The notes beneath the pieces were generated by a model. It was not told where the DNA came from. It did not search any database and saw only the letters and a list, made by a program, of their open reading frames with translations. Position numbers and translations under genes: made by a program. A stretch of DNA of 8,659 nt from Cytophagaceae bacterium (GTDB lineage Bacteria; Bacteroidota; Bacteroidia; Cytophagales; Spirosomataceae), in NCBI GenBank assembly GCA_027485075.1, contig JAIXRT010000277.1:1-8659 (forward strand), in the 5' to 3' direction. Of this stretch, positions 1 to 7,309 are shown piece after piece. Position 1 is the stretch's first letter. The number at the start of each line of letters is the position of its first letter.

Positions 1-2382
1 AATCGTTCCAGCGGGGCGTGGGTCATTCCCGATATCCTTGCGTTTAATCGCATAACCAAACGTAAATCCATTATTCTTTAAATCATCCGTAGGCGTAATA
101 GCCGCCTCCAAATTCAACGGTGTTTGATCCGTTTTCATCATCGCAATCGTGGAAGGTTTAGCTATTCGCACCCCATTCAACTCACCATCTTGGAGGACCA
201 TTTGGCAAAATTTAAAGTAATCTATCGCGGTCGAATGCAATCCACCTGAACCGGAAAAATACGTTTTTGAACCGCTAATTCGAATACTTTTCTCAGAACC
301 TGGATCTAACAATGCCAAACCTCCTTTACCATCTGGTTGATAGTAGGACGTAAAGCGAGGCGCATCTTTCGGCTCCAAGAAAAAATGGGTATCCTTCATC
401 TCTAACGGATCTAAAATTCGTTTCTGAACAAAATCCTGAAAAGGCATGCCACTGAGTACTTCAACAATACGACCAGCTACCAACAAACCTGGACCATAAA
501 TCCAGCCTTCACCTGGTTCATGCGTTAGCGGTAATTTGGCTAATTTCTTCACATAATTTTCAATATTACTACTGTAGACATTTTTCGTAATGGCTGCGTA
601 AGCTTCCGGCATATTTCCTCCATAGGCACTTGGCTGGCCAGTTGTATGCGTTAGGACATGACGAATCAACAAGGGCTTAGTTGCTTCTCGAGTCTTATAC
701 ATCCACACCCCATCCACACTGTCTTTGGTAACTAAAATTTGTTGGGAAGCAAACTCAGGCAAATACTTGCTCACCGGGTCGTTGGGTCTACACTTACCAT
801 CCTCCATCAACAATAACAAAGCCAGGGACGCAATCGGCTTGGTCATGGATGCTAGTCGAAAAATAGCATCTTTTTGCATCGGAATATGTGTCTCCATTTG
901 CGACTCACCTTTCGCTTCAAAATGGACGATTTTGCCTTTTCGAGCGATTAATGTAACTGCGCCAGCAATCTCTTTTTGTTGGATACTTTTGGACACCTCC
1001 TGTTGGAATTCATCCAAAACTTTTTGGTCAAATCCCAGAGCTTTTACCTCAACTGGCTTAACCACTTCCATGGACACTTTCTTGGTGGCAGCAGGTTTAA
1101 TGCCCGCATAAACCCCTTTTCTAAACTCATCTCCAAAATAGAATTGATATGGATTTGGAGCTGCTAATGAACCTATTTGGGTCATAAAAATACCAATCAC
1201 CTCATCTTTTGGATTGACAAAAAAATGGGTTGAATTAGCTCCGCTCCAGAAATATTCTCCGGCAGAGACATTCGGTTTATTAGCCACCATCGGATTAGTC
1301 AAAATGCCAAAACCCAAGCCAAATCCATATCCCGGTTCCAGGTTAGTACTTCCATCTTCATCCAAGGAAATGCCATTGGCAATGCGGTAAATACGTGAAT
1401 TCTGATCAGGCTTACGAGTCAATTCACCCGTAACGTCTACTTGCATCAAGTCCACCGTTTCTTTCTTCAAGATTCGTTTCCCCTTCAACGTTCCGCCAAA
1501 ATAGAGCATTTTAGCAAAAGTTAAATAATCCTCCATGGTACCCCACAAGGCATTCACACCAGCATGGACAGTTACATGTGTGCTTTGAGGTTGCATTTTC
1601 GCGCGGACCAACTTCTTTCCGTTTTCGAAATCGTACACCACCATTGCCCGCTTTTCTTGCTCCGGACTTAGATTATATCCCATATCCTTTATACCTAAAG
1701 GCTGAAAAATAGTCCGCTTCAAATAAGCATCCGTCGTTTCACCAGCTAATACCTCGATTAATCGAGAAGCTACATCTGGGCCAAACGAATAATTCCATTT
1801 GGTCCCTGGCTGATGGGATAAAGGAATCTTTGCCAAGGCTGCCACACGTCTTTCAATCGTCGTCAAACTTTGGTCAAACAAAATTGTGTTCCATATTTCC
1901 CGATCCATTTTTAACTGCGTAATTCCATGGGACATACCAGAGGTATGGCTAATCAGTTGTTTAATCGTGATTTTGTTTTGAGCAGGAACATTTCCACTTG
2001 ACATACCCTTATTAACATCATTCACCACGCGCAGATTTTTAAATTCAGGTAAATAGTTTTCAACAGGGTCGTCTAACTGGAATTTACCTTGCTCATAAAG
2101 TGTCATGAGTGCCACCGTAATAATGGGTTTTGACATGGATTGCAAGTAATAAATTTCTTTGCCCGTCATGGGAATCTTATTGTCCGCGTCGCGATCTCCA
2201 TAAAATTGATTGAATACCACTTTATTCTTGTGGTAAACGAGACCATGTACGCCTTTCAGTTTATTGGCCTGAACCTCAGCTTGTAAAAAATTAGCTAGGG
2301 ATGTGAAATTTTGACTTTGGGCGGTAAATACTAATCCAATTAAAATTAGCAAGAGAGCGATTCGACGAAACATATTTTTCAT
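1..2382 (-). CDS. Secreted tandem two-domain serine hydrolase (beta-lactamase/esterase superfamily), 3' end outside window
   Basis: One uninterrupted frame of 794 codons runs from ATG at 2382 to the window edge without a stop. It begins with a Sec signal peptide (basic MKNMFRR, hydrophobic core, likely cleavage near residue 23-25, TAQSQ). Two beta-lactamase (class C / family VIII esterase / penicillin-binding protein-like) domains follow. Domain 1 has S82-M-S-K85, Y198 (W-N-Y-S-F) and a W379-S-G element. Domain 2 has S512-M-T-K515 and Y629 (W-I-Y-G-P). The repeat period is about 430 residues. The third motif of domain 2 would fall near residue 810, just outside the window, so the whole protein is probably about 850 residues. 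The family acts as beta-lactamases, D-amino-acid peptidases or esterases, and the substrate cannot be told here. The Tyr motifs are not the Y-x-N of true class C beta-lactamases, which favours esterase or peptidase activity in the periplasm or outside the cell. A second ATG (M4) is also possible as the start. Domain assignment is firm; function is not. Confidence 0.9.
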   Translation of the reverse strand, partial: MKNMFRRIALLLILIGLVFTAQSQNFTSLANFLQAEVQANKLKGVHGLVYHKNKVVFNQFYGDRDADNKIPMTGKEIYYLQSMSKPIITVALMTLYEQGKFQLDDPVENYLPEFKNLRVVNDVNKGMSSGNVPAQNKITIKQLISHTSGMSHGITQLKMDREIWNTILFDQSLTTIERRVAALAKIPLSHQPGTKWNYSFGPDVASRLIEVLAGETTDAYLKRTIFQPLGIKDMGYNLSPEQEKRAMVVYDFENGKKLVRAKMQPQSTHVTVHAGVNALWGTMEDYLTFAKMLYFGGTLKGKRILKKETVDLMQVDVTGELTRKPDQNSRIYRIANGISLDEDGSTNLEPGYGFGLGFGILTNPMVANKPNVSAGEYFWSGANSTHFFVNPKDEVIGIFMTQIGSLAAPNPYQFYFGDEFRKGVYAGIKPAATKKVSMEVVKPVEVKALGFDQKVLDEFQQEVSKSIQQKEIAGAVTLIARKGKIVHFEAKGESQMETHIPMQKDAIFRLASMTKPIASLALLLLMEDGKCRPNDPVSKYLPEFASQQILVTKDSVDGVWMYKTREATKPLLIRHVLTHTTGQPSAYGGNMPEAYAAITKNVYSSNIENYVKKLAKLPLTHEPGEGWIYGPGLLVAGRIVEVLSGMPFQDFVQKRILDPLEMKDTHFFLEPKDAPRFTSYYQPDGKGGLALLDPGSEKSIRISGSKTYFSGSGGLHSTAIDYFKFCQMVLQDGELNGVRIAKPSTIAMMKTDQTPLNLEAAITPTDDLKNNGFTFGYAIKRKDIGNDPRPAGTI

Positions 2383-2404
2383 AACAAGGATATTTTCACA
2401 AATA

Positions 2405-2438
2405 GGGTGCTTGGTAAATTTTACAAAACCAAGCACCC
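2405..2438 (-). terminator. Strong hairpin between the unknown secreted gene and the tandem hydrolase; possible terminator
   Basis: A perfect 11-bp inverted repeat, GGGTGCTTGGT (2405-2415) and ACCAAGCACCC (2428-2438), encloses a 12-nt A/T-rich loop. It lies 80 nt after the stop of the 246-residue gene and 22 nt before the ATG of the hydrolase, both on the minus strand. The sequence after it in the direction of transcription is TATTTGTG, not a clean T-run, so intrinsic termination is only moderately supported. It could instead be a leader structure of the hydrolase mRNA. A weaker 6-bp hairpin (GCTTTT / AAAAGC, tetraloop, 2469-2484) lies between it and the upstream stop codon. Confidence 0.5.
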
Positions 2439-2517
2439 CATAATGTTTAGAAACTAAAATTAAATAGGGCTTTTGACAAAAAGCAATTTACTATAATTTC
2501 TTGTAGATTTTTTAATC

Positions 2518-3258
2518 TTACTGACCAGCAACTCTGCTTAAATGATCCATCCGAATCGTGGTACGTAATTGACTCGCTTTCTTATTTAATTCGGCCAATT
2601 TCGTTTGTCCCTTACGTTTTGCATTGCGCTCTTCTTGGTGCGTGTAATATTGTAAACGTGATTTATCAGGAAGAATCATCATGTACGTATTATTTGGATA
2701 ACCATCCACCGCTTTGTACATAATGTAATTGTACGAAATACCAATAGCCTTATCTTCTGCGTTCGCTTGCTCTATTAATTTATCGTATTCAGCCATCTTA
2801 TCGAACGGAACAGTAAAGAGTACAACCTTCCGAAAATCGTAGTTCTCCACTTTAAAATCAGGAACCATGACCGAAATATTTGTCGCTTGTACCCAAACAG
2901 AACGTTGGATAGCTTGTGAGCGATTCGCAGTATTCTCAGCAGTGATGCTCTTTAAATCCGAGGCAGCTCTTTCGGATAAACTTGAGCGTGAGCCAACATA
3001 CCTACCCAAATTTTCTTCACCCTTTACAAAAACCATACTGTAGGTTCGACCCGACTCGGAGGTATGTGCTGCAAAATTATATGTAATACCTTTAGTCGCC
3101 GCCACCCACCAATTACGAATAGCAGGATAGTTTTTCTTGTAAATGTCGGTATCCAATACCCTACTTTCATTCATTAAGAAATAGGTCTTTTCGGTTGATT
3201 GCGCTGTAAGCTGGAAGGCAAACAACAATGTCATTAAACTGAGTGTAATTTTTTTCAT
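2518..3258 (-). CDS. Secreted protein of unknown function with duplicated alpha/beta (ferredoxin-like) repeat
   Basis: This 246-residue protein has a clear signal peptide (residues 1-20, cleavage after LTAQ). I do not recognise a named family with confidence. The mature part looks like two copies of one unit. Repeat 1 (about 26-120) has T-Y-N at 59-61 and R-T-Y-S-M at 71-75. Repeat 2 (about 145-239) has S-Y-N at 175-177 and N-T-Y-M-M at 190-194. In each, a predicted strand and helix come first, and the repeat ends in a charged helix. The pattern resembles dimeric alpha-beta barrel (NIPSNAP/ABM-like) folds, but this is inference from pattern only. The C-terminal stretch 200-235 is rich in Lys, Arg, Gln and Glu and probably helical. 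No catalytic motif or membrane anchor is visible. The preceding gene has its own terminator, so this gene is probably transcribed alone; I could not find a convincing promoter. Confidence 0.85.
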   Translation of the reverse strand: MKKITLSLMTLLFAFQLTAQSTEKTYFLMNESRVLDTDIYKKNYPAIRNWWVAATKGITYNFAAHTSESGRTYSMVFVKGEENLGRYVGSRSSLSERAASDLKSITAENTANRSQAIQRSVWVQATNISVMVPDFKVENYDFRKVVLFTVPFDKMAEYDKLIEQANAEDKAIGISYNYIMYKAVDGYPNNTYMMILPDKSRLQYYTHQEERNAKRKGQTKLAELNKKASQLRTTIRMDHLSRVAGQ

Positions 3259-3367
3259 GATGGGTAAAATTTAAATGAAACAATTGAAGCTCCAAGTTCT
3301 ATTTTACCACGTAAATCAACCTTACGCAGGGTGCAGAAGTTTGTCTCGATTTTTAGTAATCTTGTCC

Positions 3368-3398
3368 AAAAAAAGGGGGAAGACTCACGTCTCCCTCC
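3368..3398 (-). terminator. Intrinsic terminator of the NTF2-like lipoprotein gene
   Basis: Read on the minus strand, GGAGGGAGAC, a GTGA tetraloop and GTCTTCCCCC form a G/C-rich 10-bp stem with one G-T wobble and one A-C mismatch. Seven T residues follow directly (3368-3374). It lies 23 nt after the lipoprotein stop codon. The stem with its T-run is the classic rho-independent shape, and it separates this gene from the downstream secreted protein gene. Confidence 0.85.
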
Positions 3399-3420
3399 TA
3401 TCACTTAATAAATAATTCGA

Positions 3421-3957
3421 TTACTCACCAGCAGCAGCTCTAGCTGCTAACTCCTCCATAATTAATTTGGTATCATACAAATGGATGTCACGAACAACCT
3501 TGTCATTTTGCCACAACATCGCACGATGCAATGGAATTAGAATATCTTTCCCGGTGAAATTGCCTTTTGCCAACATCACACCCCAAATATTAGTCCATAC
3601 TTCGCCATTATTCAATTTTAATGTAATCACACGGAGACGGTCAAATTTGACATTTTTCCAATTTTTGTATTGGCCTTTAAAATCTGCCAAAAATGCTTTT
3701 TTATCTTTAATGTCTACGAGCGTGTCACTGGGATAATACACTTGAATGTTATCTGCAAATGCATCCCCCGACCAACTGGTGTCTTGTTCTGCGTATGCTT
3801 TCAATTGGGCTTCAATAGCTTTGGATTTATCATCCAAACTAGTCATCGTTCCACCCAAGGCATCTGATGTCGCATCTACCGCTTTACTTGTTTCTGTTTT
3901 TGGACCGCATGCAAACATAGCTGCAACCACGGTGATCACCATACATAGCTTTTTCAT
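3421..3957 (-). CDS. NTF2/SnoaL-like lipoprotein
   Basis: This 178-residue protein has a short lipoprotein signal: basic MKK, a hydrophobic stretch, then M-F-A-C17-G-P. Lipidation at Cys17 is expected, although Phe at -2 makes the lipobox imperfect. A Thr/Ser/Ala-rich spacer (20-42) leads to a single domain with the NTF2-like layout used by SnoaL and DUF4440-type proteins. A long helix (about 43-60, ending near A-E-Q-D) precedes F67-A-D-N-I-Q-V-Y-Y-P, and the end is a curved sheet with H144-R-A-M-L-W and a D-x-H-L-Y-D strand (157-162). Many such proteins bind small ligands or are enzymes, but no diagnostic active site is visible, so no substrate is proposed. It likely sits on a membrane facing the periplasm. 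The ATG at 3957 is preceded by an A-rich leader, as is usual in Bacteroidota. It has a candidate promoter upstream and a terminator downstream. Confidence 0.88.
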   Translation of the reverse strand: MKKLCMVITVVAAMFACGPKTETSKAVDATSDALGGTMTSLDDKSKAIEAQLKAYAEQDTSWSGDAFADNIQVYYPSDTLVDIKDKKAFLADFKGQYKNWKNVKFDRLRVITLKLNNGEVWTNIWGVMLAKGNFTGKDILIPLHRAMLWQNDKVVRDIHLYDTKLIMEELAARAAAGE

Positions 3958-4014
3958 TTTTTTACGTTTTAAAGATTAAATTAAAAGTCGCAAGTTTGAT
4001 GACAAATAAACTAC

Positions 4015-4047
4015 GAAAGCTAACATGAGAATTAAACATGTTCCAAA
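4015..4047 (-). promoter_or_regulatory. Candidate Bacteroidota-type promoter of the lipoprotein gene
   Basis: On the minus strand a TTTG element (4047-4044) is followed after 21 nt by TAGCTTTC (4022-4015), which matches the Bacteroidota -7 consensus TAnnTTTG at five of six fixed positions. The spacing agrees with the 19-21 nt known for the -33/-7 pair. Transcription would start near 4008, giving a leader of about 50 nt before the ATG at 3957. It lies between the AraC-type regulator stop and the lipoprotein start. The match is by eye in AT-rich DNA, so it is moderate evidence only. Confidence 0.4.
4022..4042. repeat. Inverted repeat AACATG-N9-CATGTT within the promoter spacer
   Basis: Two perfect 6-bp half sites (4022-4027 and 4037-4042) are separated by 9 nt, and they fall almost exactly in the spacer between the candidate -33 and -7 elements. 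That is a typical place for an operator. An overlapping second inverted repeat, TGTTCC (4039-4044) and GGAACA (4058-4063), shares four bases with it, so as RNA the two hairpins would exclude each other. The chance of coincidence in AT-rich DNA is real. Confidence 0.35.
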
Positions 4048-4085
4048 TAAAGAATTAGGAACAAAACAGATAATGAGCTTTAGGA

Positions 4086-5237
4086 CTATTCGTTCAATTC
4101 TTTGAGGTAAAAACTGGGATTCACCCCCATGTATTTTTTAAATGCAGCATAAAACGTCGAACGGCTCGCGAAGCCACTCTGGTATATATACGTTTCAAGG
4201 GTATATTGATCAAAAGCTTGTCGCTGCTCTAGAAAATAATGTATACGCAACCGATTGATTAATTCCACAAAAGAAATGCCGTAATAGGTTTTTATATATT
4301 TAGATAACTTAGCAGAGGTCATATCAGTCAATATTGCCAACGCGTTCAAATCAAGAGTTGAATCCAAAAAAGCCTGAGAATTTTTTATCTGTTGATCCAA
4401 CTTTACCGCTATTTTATCTGTTTGATATGCTGCCAATAAATTAGGTACAACATCTAGTACGGACGGAGTAACTTTATCGACCGGTAATATGCACCCATCT
4501 ATATTTTCTTGCACATTAGGTGTCGTAATAAAATACCCAAACAAGATAATAGATAGAATACATTTGATTAATTGCGATGGTGGATCAAAGGAATTATTAA
4601 TAAATAAATTGAGGTACTGATACAACTGAAGCAAAAAATAGATGGTGACAGCTCCCGCTAATAAATTCAACCAAATCAACGATTGCCTATTGATGTACGC
4701 GTATTCCATTCCAAATTTCTTTTGGGTAAAGAAAATATAGCCTACCGATACAAATCCATACGCAACACCCGCCAAAATCGAAATGGGCTGCACAAATCCA
4801 GCAGGTATCCAACCGGATGGTGTGTTTATAAATGAATTATTCTGCACATAATACGCATCCAAAATAGCTTTTTTTGATGGGCTATCTAATAGTAAATCAG
4901 GTAAAACACCCACGAATACCAAGATTGGAAAAATAAAGTGAAGCCAATCTACCCCCCGCATTTGAATCGTAGGATTTAGCATATTGCGAACATATAAGAA
5001 CAAGACAATCGGCAAGAAGGCCCGGATGACATTGGGCGTTCGAAGTAAAAAAAGCATGTTATAAATATGCTTTGATGTCAATGCATAGATGTAAAACTCC
5101 AAAAATACGAGAGCGAAAATAATGTATAATAGCCCATAAATGTGGGTGGAACGACCATAACGAACCAATAAATAACAAATAAAAAATAACCCAATGCCAC
5201 TTGTTAAAAAAGACAGGTAGGGAATAAAATCAAACAT
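4086..5237 (-). CDS. Membrane-embedded AraC-family transcriptional regulator
   Basis: This 383-residue protein has an N-terminal half that is almost wholly hydrophobic, with seven likely membrane helices (about 8-26, 35-53, 68-84, 99-115, 148-170, 187-206 and 222-240). A linker (241-282) leads to a C-terminal AraC/XylS double helix-turn-helix (about 283-380). The second helix-turn-helix carries the family signature S354-G-F-A-S-R-S-T-F-Y-A-A-F-K-K-Y-M-G-V-N-P, and the first is seen around L297-L311. This layout, a polytopic sensor fused to AraC DNA binding, is common in Bacteroidota and implies a regulator that binds DNA from the inner membrane; the signal is unknown. It starts 45 bp after the PIG-L gene stop with no hairpin between them, so the two are probably cotranscribed. 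Likely targets are its own operon, the neighbouring lipoprotein gene or the divergent hydrolase operon; this is inference from position. Confidence 0.92.
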   Translation of the reverse strand: MFDFIPYLSFLTSGIGLFFICYLLVRYGRSTHIYGLLYIIFALVFLEFYIYALTSKHIYNMLFLLRTPNVIRAFLPIVLFLYVRNMLNPTIQMRGVDWLHFIFPILVFVGVLPDLLLDSPSKKAILDAYYVQNNSFINTPSGWIPAGFVQPISILAGVAYGFVSVGYIFFTQKKFGMEYAYINRQSLIWLNLLAGAVTIYFLLQLYQYLNLFINNSFDPPSQLIKCILSIILFGYFITTPNVQENIDGCILPVDKVTPSVLDVVPNLLAAYQTDKIAVKLDQQIKNSQAFLDSTLDLNALAILTDMTSAKLSKYIKTYYGISFVELINRLRIHYFLEQRQAFDQYTLETYIYQSGFASRSTFYAAFKKYMGVNPSFYLKELNE

Positions 5238-5282
5238 AGGTTACTTGATATTGTATTAATTTAAAGTAGAAATTCAGGAGAC

Positions 5283-6176
5283 TTAGGGTGCTGCGAACCC
5301 ACTTTTTGCCAAAGTTTCAAATAGTTTTTGAACCTTCACTAAACCCTTGGGATCATTGATATCGTAATAGCGATAGACCTCCAAATCAGTCTTATGAATT
5401 CCATTTTCCTGAATCGCTCCTTGTGATTTGTACTCTCCTATCACCCAGTCGGCCACAATCTTATAGCTTACTTTATCATTTTCCTTAAATCGAAATGCAC
5501 GATTCAAGGTCACCGTAGGTGTATTTGGATTAATTCTCGTCTCTGGATAGCCGTCTAATTGAGTATATTCCGTGGGCTTACTCGTTGCCGACATGGGACT
5601 CCCGGCAATAATAATCGGTTTATTTGCGCCCTTAAAGCGCTGTACAGCACGCAAAGCCATTAATACGGAAGTTTTATGGTGGCCATGTTGGCCCGCATGT
5701 GGTAACATCGTAATTACAAAATCATACTCGCGGTCGGCAAGTAAGCGATCCATTCGCCGCTCTACATAAGGAATATCCCAATTTTTACCTGAAATGTAGG
5801 GCTTGGGGTCAGTGGTATACCAATCATCCGGTTGCTCCATAAAGTAGATATTTCGTACCCCCATGATTTTACCCGCGTTCAGAATTTCTTGCTTTCGCAA
5901 CATAGGTAAATGGGTCCTCGCCACAACGGAGTCTGTCAAATCCAAATTGTAATACATGGCTCCCAATTGAGAATCCGCAAATCCGCCTCCACCATCGGTC
6001 ATGACAGCCATGTCAACGATACCCTTTAATTCATGCGTGATTTTAAACATGGTTACCGAAAATCCAGTTTCATCATCCGGATGGGCGGTGACAACGAGAA
6101 CTTTGGGAGATTGTGCTTGTACTGATGTAGCAATCAAACAAGCTAGTAGCATGAGGATAGGAAATGTATTTTTCAT
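5283..6176 (-). CDS. Secreted PIG-L/LmbE family zinc-dependent deacetylase
   Basis: This 297-residue protein has a signal peptide (1-22, cleavage near V-Q-A-Q). The mature part starts at once with the PIG-L core K-V-L-V-V-T-A-H32-P-D34-D35-E36, whose His and Asp bind zinc and whose second Asp is the usual general base. The third zinc ligand lies in the H164-G-H-H167-K motif. T60-D-G-G-G-G-F is the conserved strand-loop after the first motif. Family members remove acetyl groups from N-acetylglucosamine-type sugars or related amides. Export to the periplasm or beyond fits action on a glycan or glycoconjugate, but the substrate is not shown. Length matches a stand-alone catalytic domain with no extra binding module. 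It lies first in a probable two-gene unit with the AraC-type regulator and is divergent from the GH10-GH30 operon, with 122 bp between the start codons. Confidence 0.92.
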   Translation of the reverse strand: MKNTFPILMLLACLIATSVQAQSPKVLVVTAHPDDETGFSVTMFKITHELKGIVDMAVMTDGGGGFADSQLGAMYYNLDLTDSVVARTHLPMLRKQEILNAGKIMGVRNIYFMEQPDDWYTTDPKPYISGKNWDIPYVERRMDRLLADREYDFVITMLPHAGQHGHHKTSVLMALRAVQRFKGANKPIIIAGSPMSATSKPTEYTQLDGYPETRINPNTPTVTLNRAFRFKENDKVSYKIVADWVIGEYKSQGAIQENGIHKTDLEVYRYYDINDPKGLVKVQKLFETLAKSGFAAP

Positions 6177-6236
6177 AGGTTTATCAGATAAGTTTTAGCG
6201 AGTTAATAGAAAAAAAAGACTTAAACAAATGCGCCC

Positions 6237-6264
6237 TTGCCTACAAGTACTATCCTAGTTTTTG
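6237..6264 (+). promoter_or_regulatory. Weak candidate promoter of the GH10-GH30 operon
   Basis: TTG (6237-6239) and TAGTTTTTG (6256-6264) lie 16 nt apart, about 35 nt before the xylanase ATG. The second element resembles TAnnTTTG with one extra base, and the spacing is shorter than the usual 19-21 nt. It is the best match in the 122-bp divergent intergenic region, in which no clear promoter for the opposite PIG-L gene was seen. Confidence 0.25.
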
Positions 6265-6298
6265 ACATTTATTTTTATCTTGCAGAAACCTCTAGCGC

Positions 6299-7309
6299 AT
6301 GAAATCTATCCTATTTTGCCTCTTACTTGCTACTCCAATTATAGCAAATGGGCAAGACCCCTACCTAAAAGATCGCGTCAAATTCCTTGTTGGCGCTTCC
6401 TTGAATCCCCGATTATTAGCCGAAAATGAGGCCTACCGAAACGTGGCCACGACCGAGTTTAATAGCATCACGGCCGAAAACCACATGAAAATGATGTTGG
6501 TACACCCCGAAGCCAGTCGATTCGATTTTAGCCGAGGAGATGAACTTGTGAAATTTGCGCAAGCCACGCAAAAACGTGTCCATGGACATACCCTGGTTTG
6601 GCACAATCAAGTACCCAAATGGATGAATGAATTTTCAGGCGATACTCAAGCCTGGGAAGAAATGCTAAAAAATCATATCCAAACCGTTGTCAAACATTAC
6701 AAAGGCCAAGTGGCCGGTTGGGATGTTGTCAACGAATCGTTCTTAGATGATGGTAGTTTACGGCCAACTGTCTGGTCAAAAAACATCCCCGATTACATTG
6801 CAAAAAGTTTCCAATGGGCCCATGAAGCCGACCCAAATGCCATCCTATTTTACAACGATTATGGCCAAGACGGTAAGCCCAAAAAAATGCAAGCCATATT
6901 AAATCTAGTCAAAGATCTACAAGCCCGAAAAATTCCTATCCATGGGCTCGGGCTACAAATGCACATCAATATCAACTCCAAAAATGAAGAACTTGTTGAT
7001 GTGATTAATCAATCTGCGAAGACGGGGCTGACCATCCATTTTTCTGAATTAGACATCGCCGTGAATCCAAAAAATGATTCCACATTTGTCTACCATGAAA
7101 CAGCCAAAAAGGCCCAACAAGAAAAATTTGAGCTTGTTTTTAAGGCGTATCAAAAACTGCCGAAACACCAACAATACGGCATTACGTTCTGGAATGTTAG
7201 CGATCGAGATTCCTGGTTACGTGGATACTTTAAAAGACCAAAGGAATATCCACTCTTGTTTGACGATACCTACACCCGAAAGCCAATCTATTCTAACTTA
7301 TTAAACTGA
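6299..7309 (+). CDS. GH10 endo-1,4-beta-xylanase, secreted
   Basis: This 336-residue protein has a signal peptide (1-19, ending A-N-G-Q) followed by one GH10 TIM-barrel domain that fills the rest, a compact length for the family. Conserved GH10 motifs in order are S56-I-T-A-E-N-H-M-K, H95-G-H-T-L-V-W-H, W141-D-V-V-N-E146 (acid/base), F183-Y-N-D-Y, Q220-M-H, H247-F-S-E250-L-D (nucleophile) and W298-N-V-S-D-R-D-S-W. Both catalytic glutamates are present and 104 residues apart, as expected. The enzyme would hydrolyse internal beta-1,4 bonds of xylan outside the cytoplasm. No carbohydrate-binding module or C-terminal sorting domain is present. It is the first gene of an operon: its TGA overlaps the next ATG by one base (TGATG). 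The ATG has no Shine-Dalgarno motif. Family call is certain; xylan as substrate is very likely. Confidence 0.97.
   Translation: MKSILFCLLLATPIIANGQDPYLKDRVKFLVGASLNPRLLAENEAYRNVATTEFNSITAENHMKMMLVHPEASRFDFSRGDELVKFAQATQKRVHGHTLVWHNQVPKWMNEFSGDTQAWEEMLKNHIQTVVKHYKGQVAGWDVVNESFLDDGSLRPTVWSKNIPDYIAKSFQWAHEADPNAILFYNDYGQDGKPKKMQAILNLVKDLQARKIPIHGLGLQMHININSKNEELVDVINQSAKTGLTIHFSELDIAVNPKNDSTFVYHETAKKAQQEKFELVFKAYQKLPKHQQYGITFWNVSDRDSWLRGYFKRPKEYPLLFDDTYTRKPIYSNLLN

Noticed and set aside
725..1167. Two overlapping plus-strand open frames (128 and 63 residues)
   Set aside because: They lie opposite the continuous tandem hydrolase gene, have no recognisable domain or leader, and read as shadows of the minus-strand coding sequence.
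1..2382. Antibiotic resistance beta-lactamase
   Set aside because: S-x-x-K is present, but Y-x-N and K-T-G are missing and the protein is a tandem of esterase-like domains, so a resistance call is not supported.
3467..3979. Three short plus-strand open frames opposite the lipoprotein gene
   Set aside because: The minus-strand frame has a lipoprotein signal, a domain pattern and a terminator; the plus-strand frames have none of these.
6181..6191. Short palindrome TTATC-A-GATAA just upstream of the deacetylase start as an operator
   Set aside because: Half sites of 5 bp in AT-rich DNA are expected by chance, and no promoter element is seen beside it.
5572..6198. Plus-strand open frames of 65 residues opposite the deacetylase gene
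   Set aside because: They are antisense to the conserved PIG-L motifs and composed of complement codons, with no independent support.
6416..6610. Minus-strand open frame opposite the xylanase
   Set aside because: It is antisense to conserved GH10 motifs and has no features of its own.
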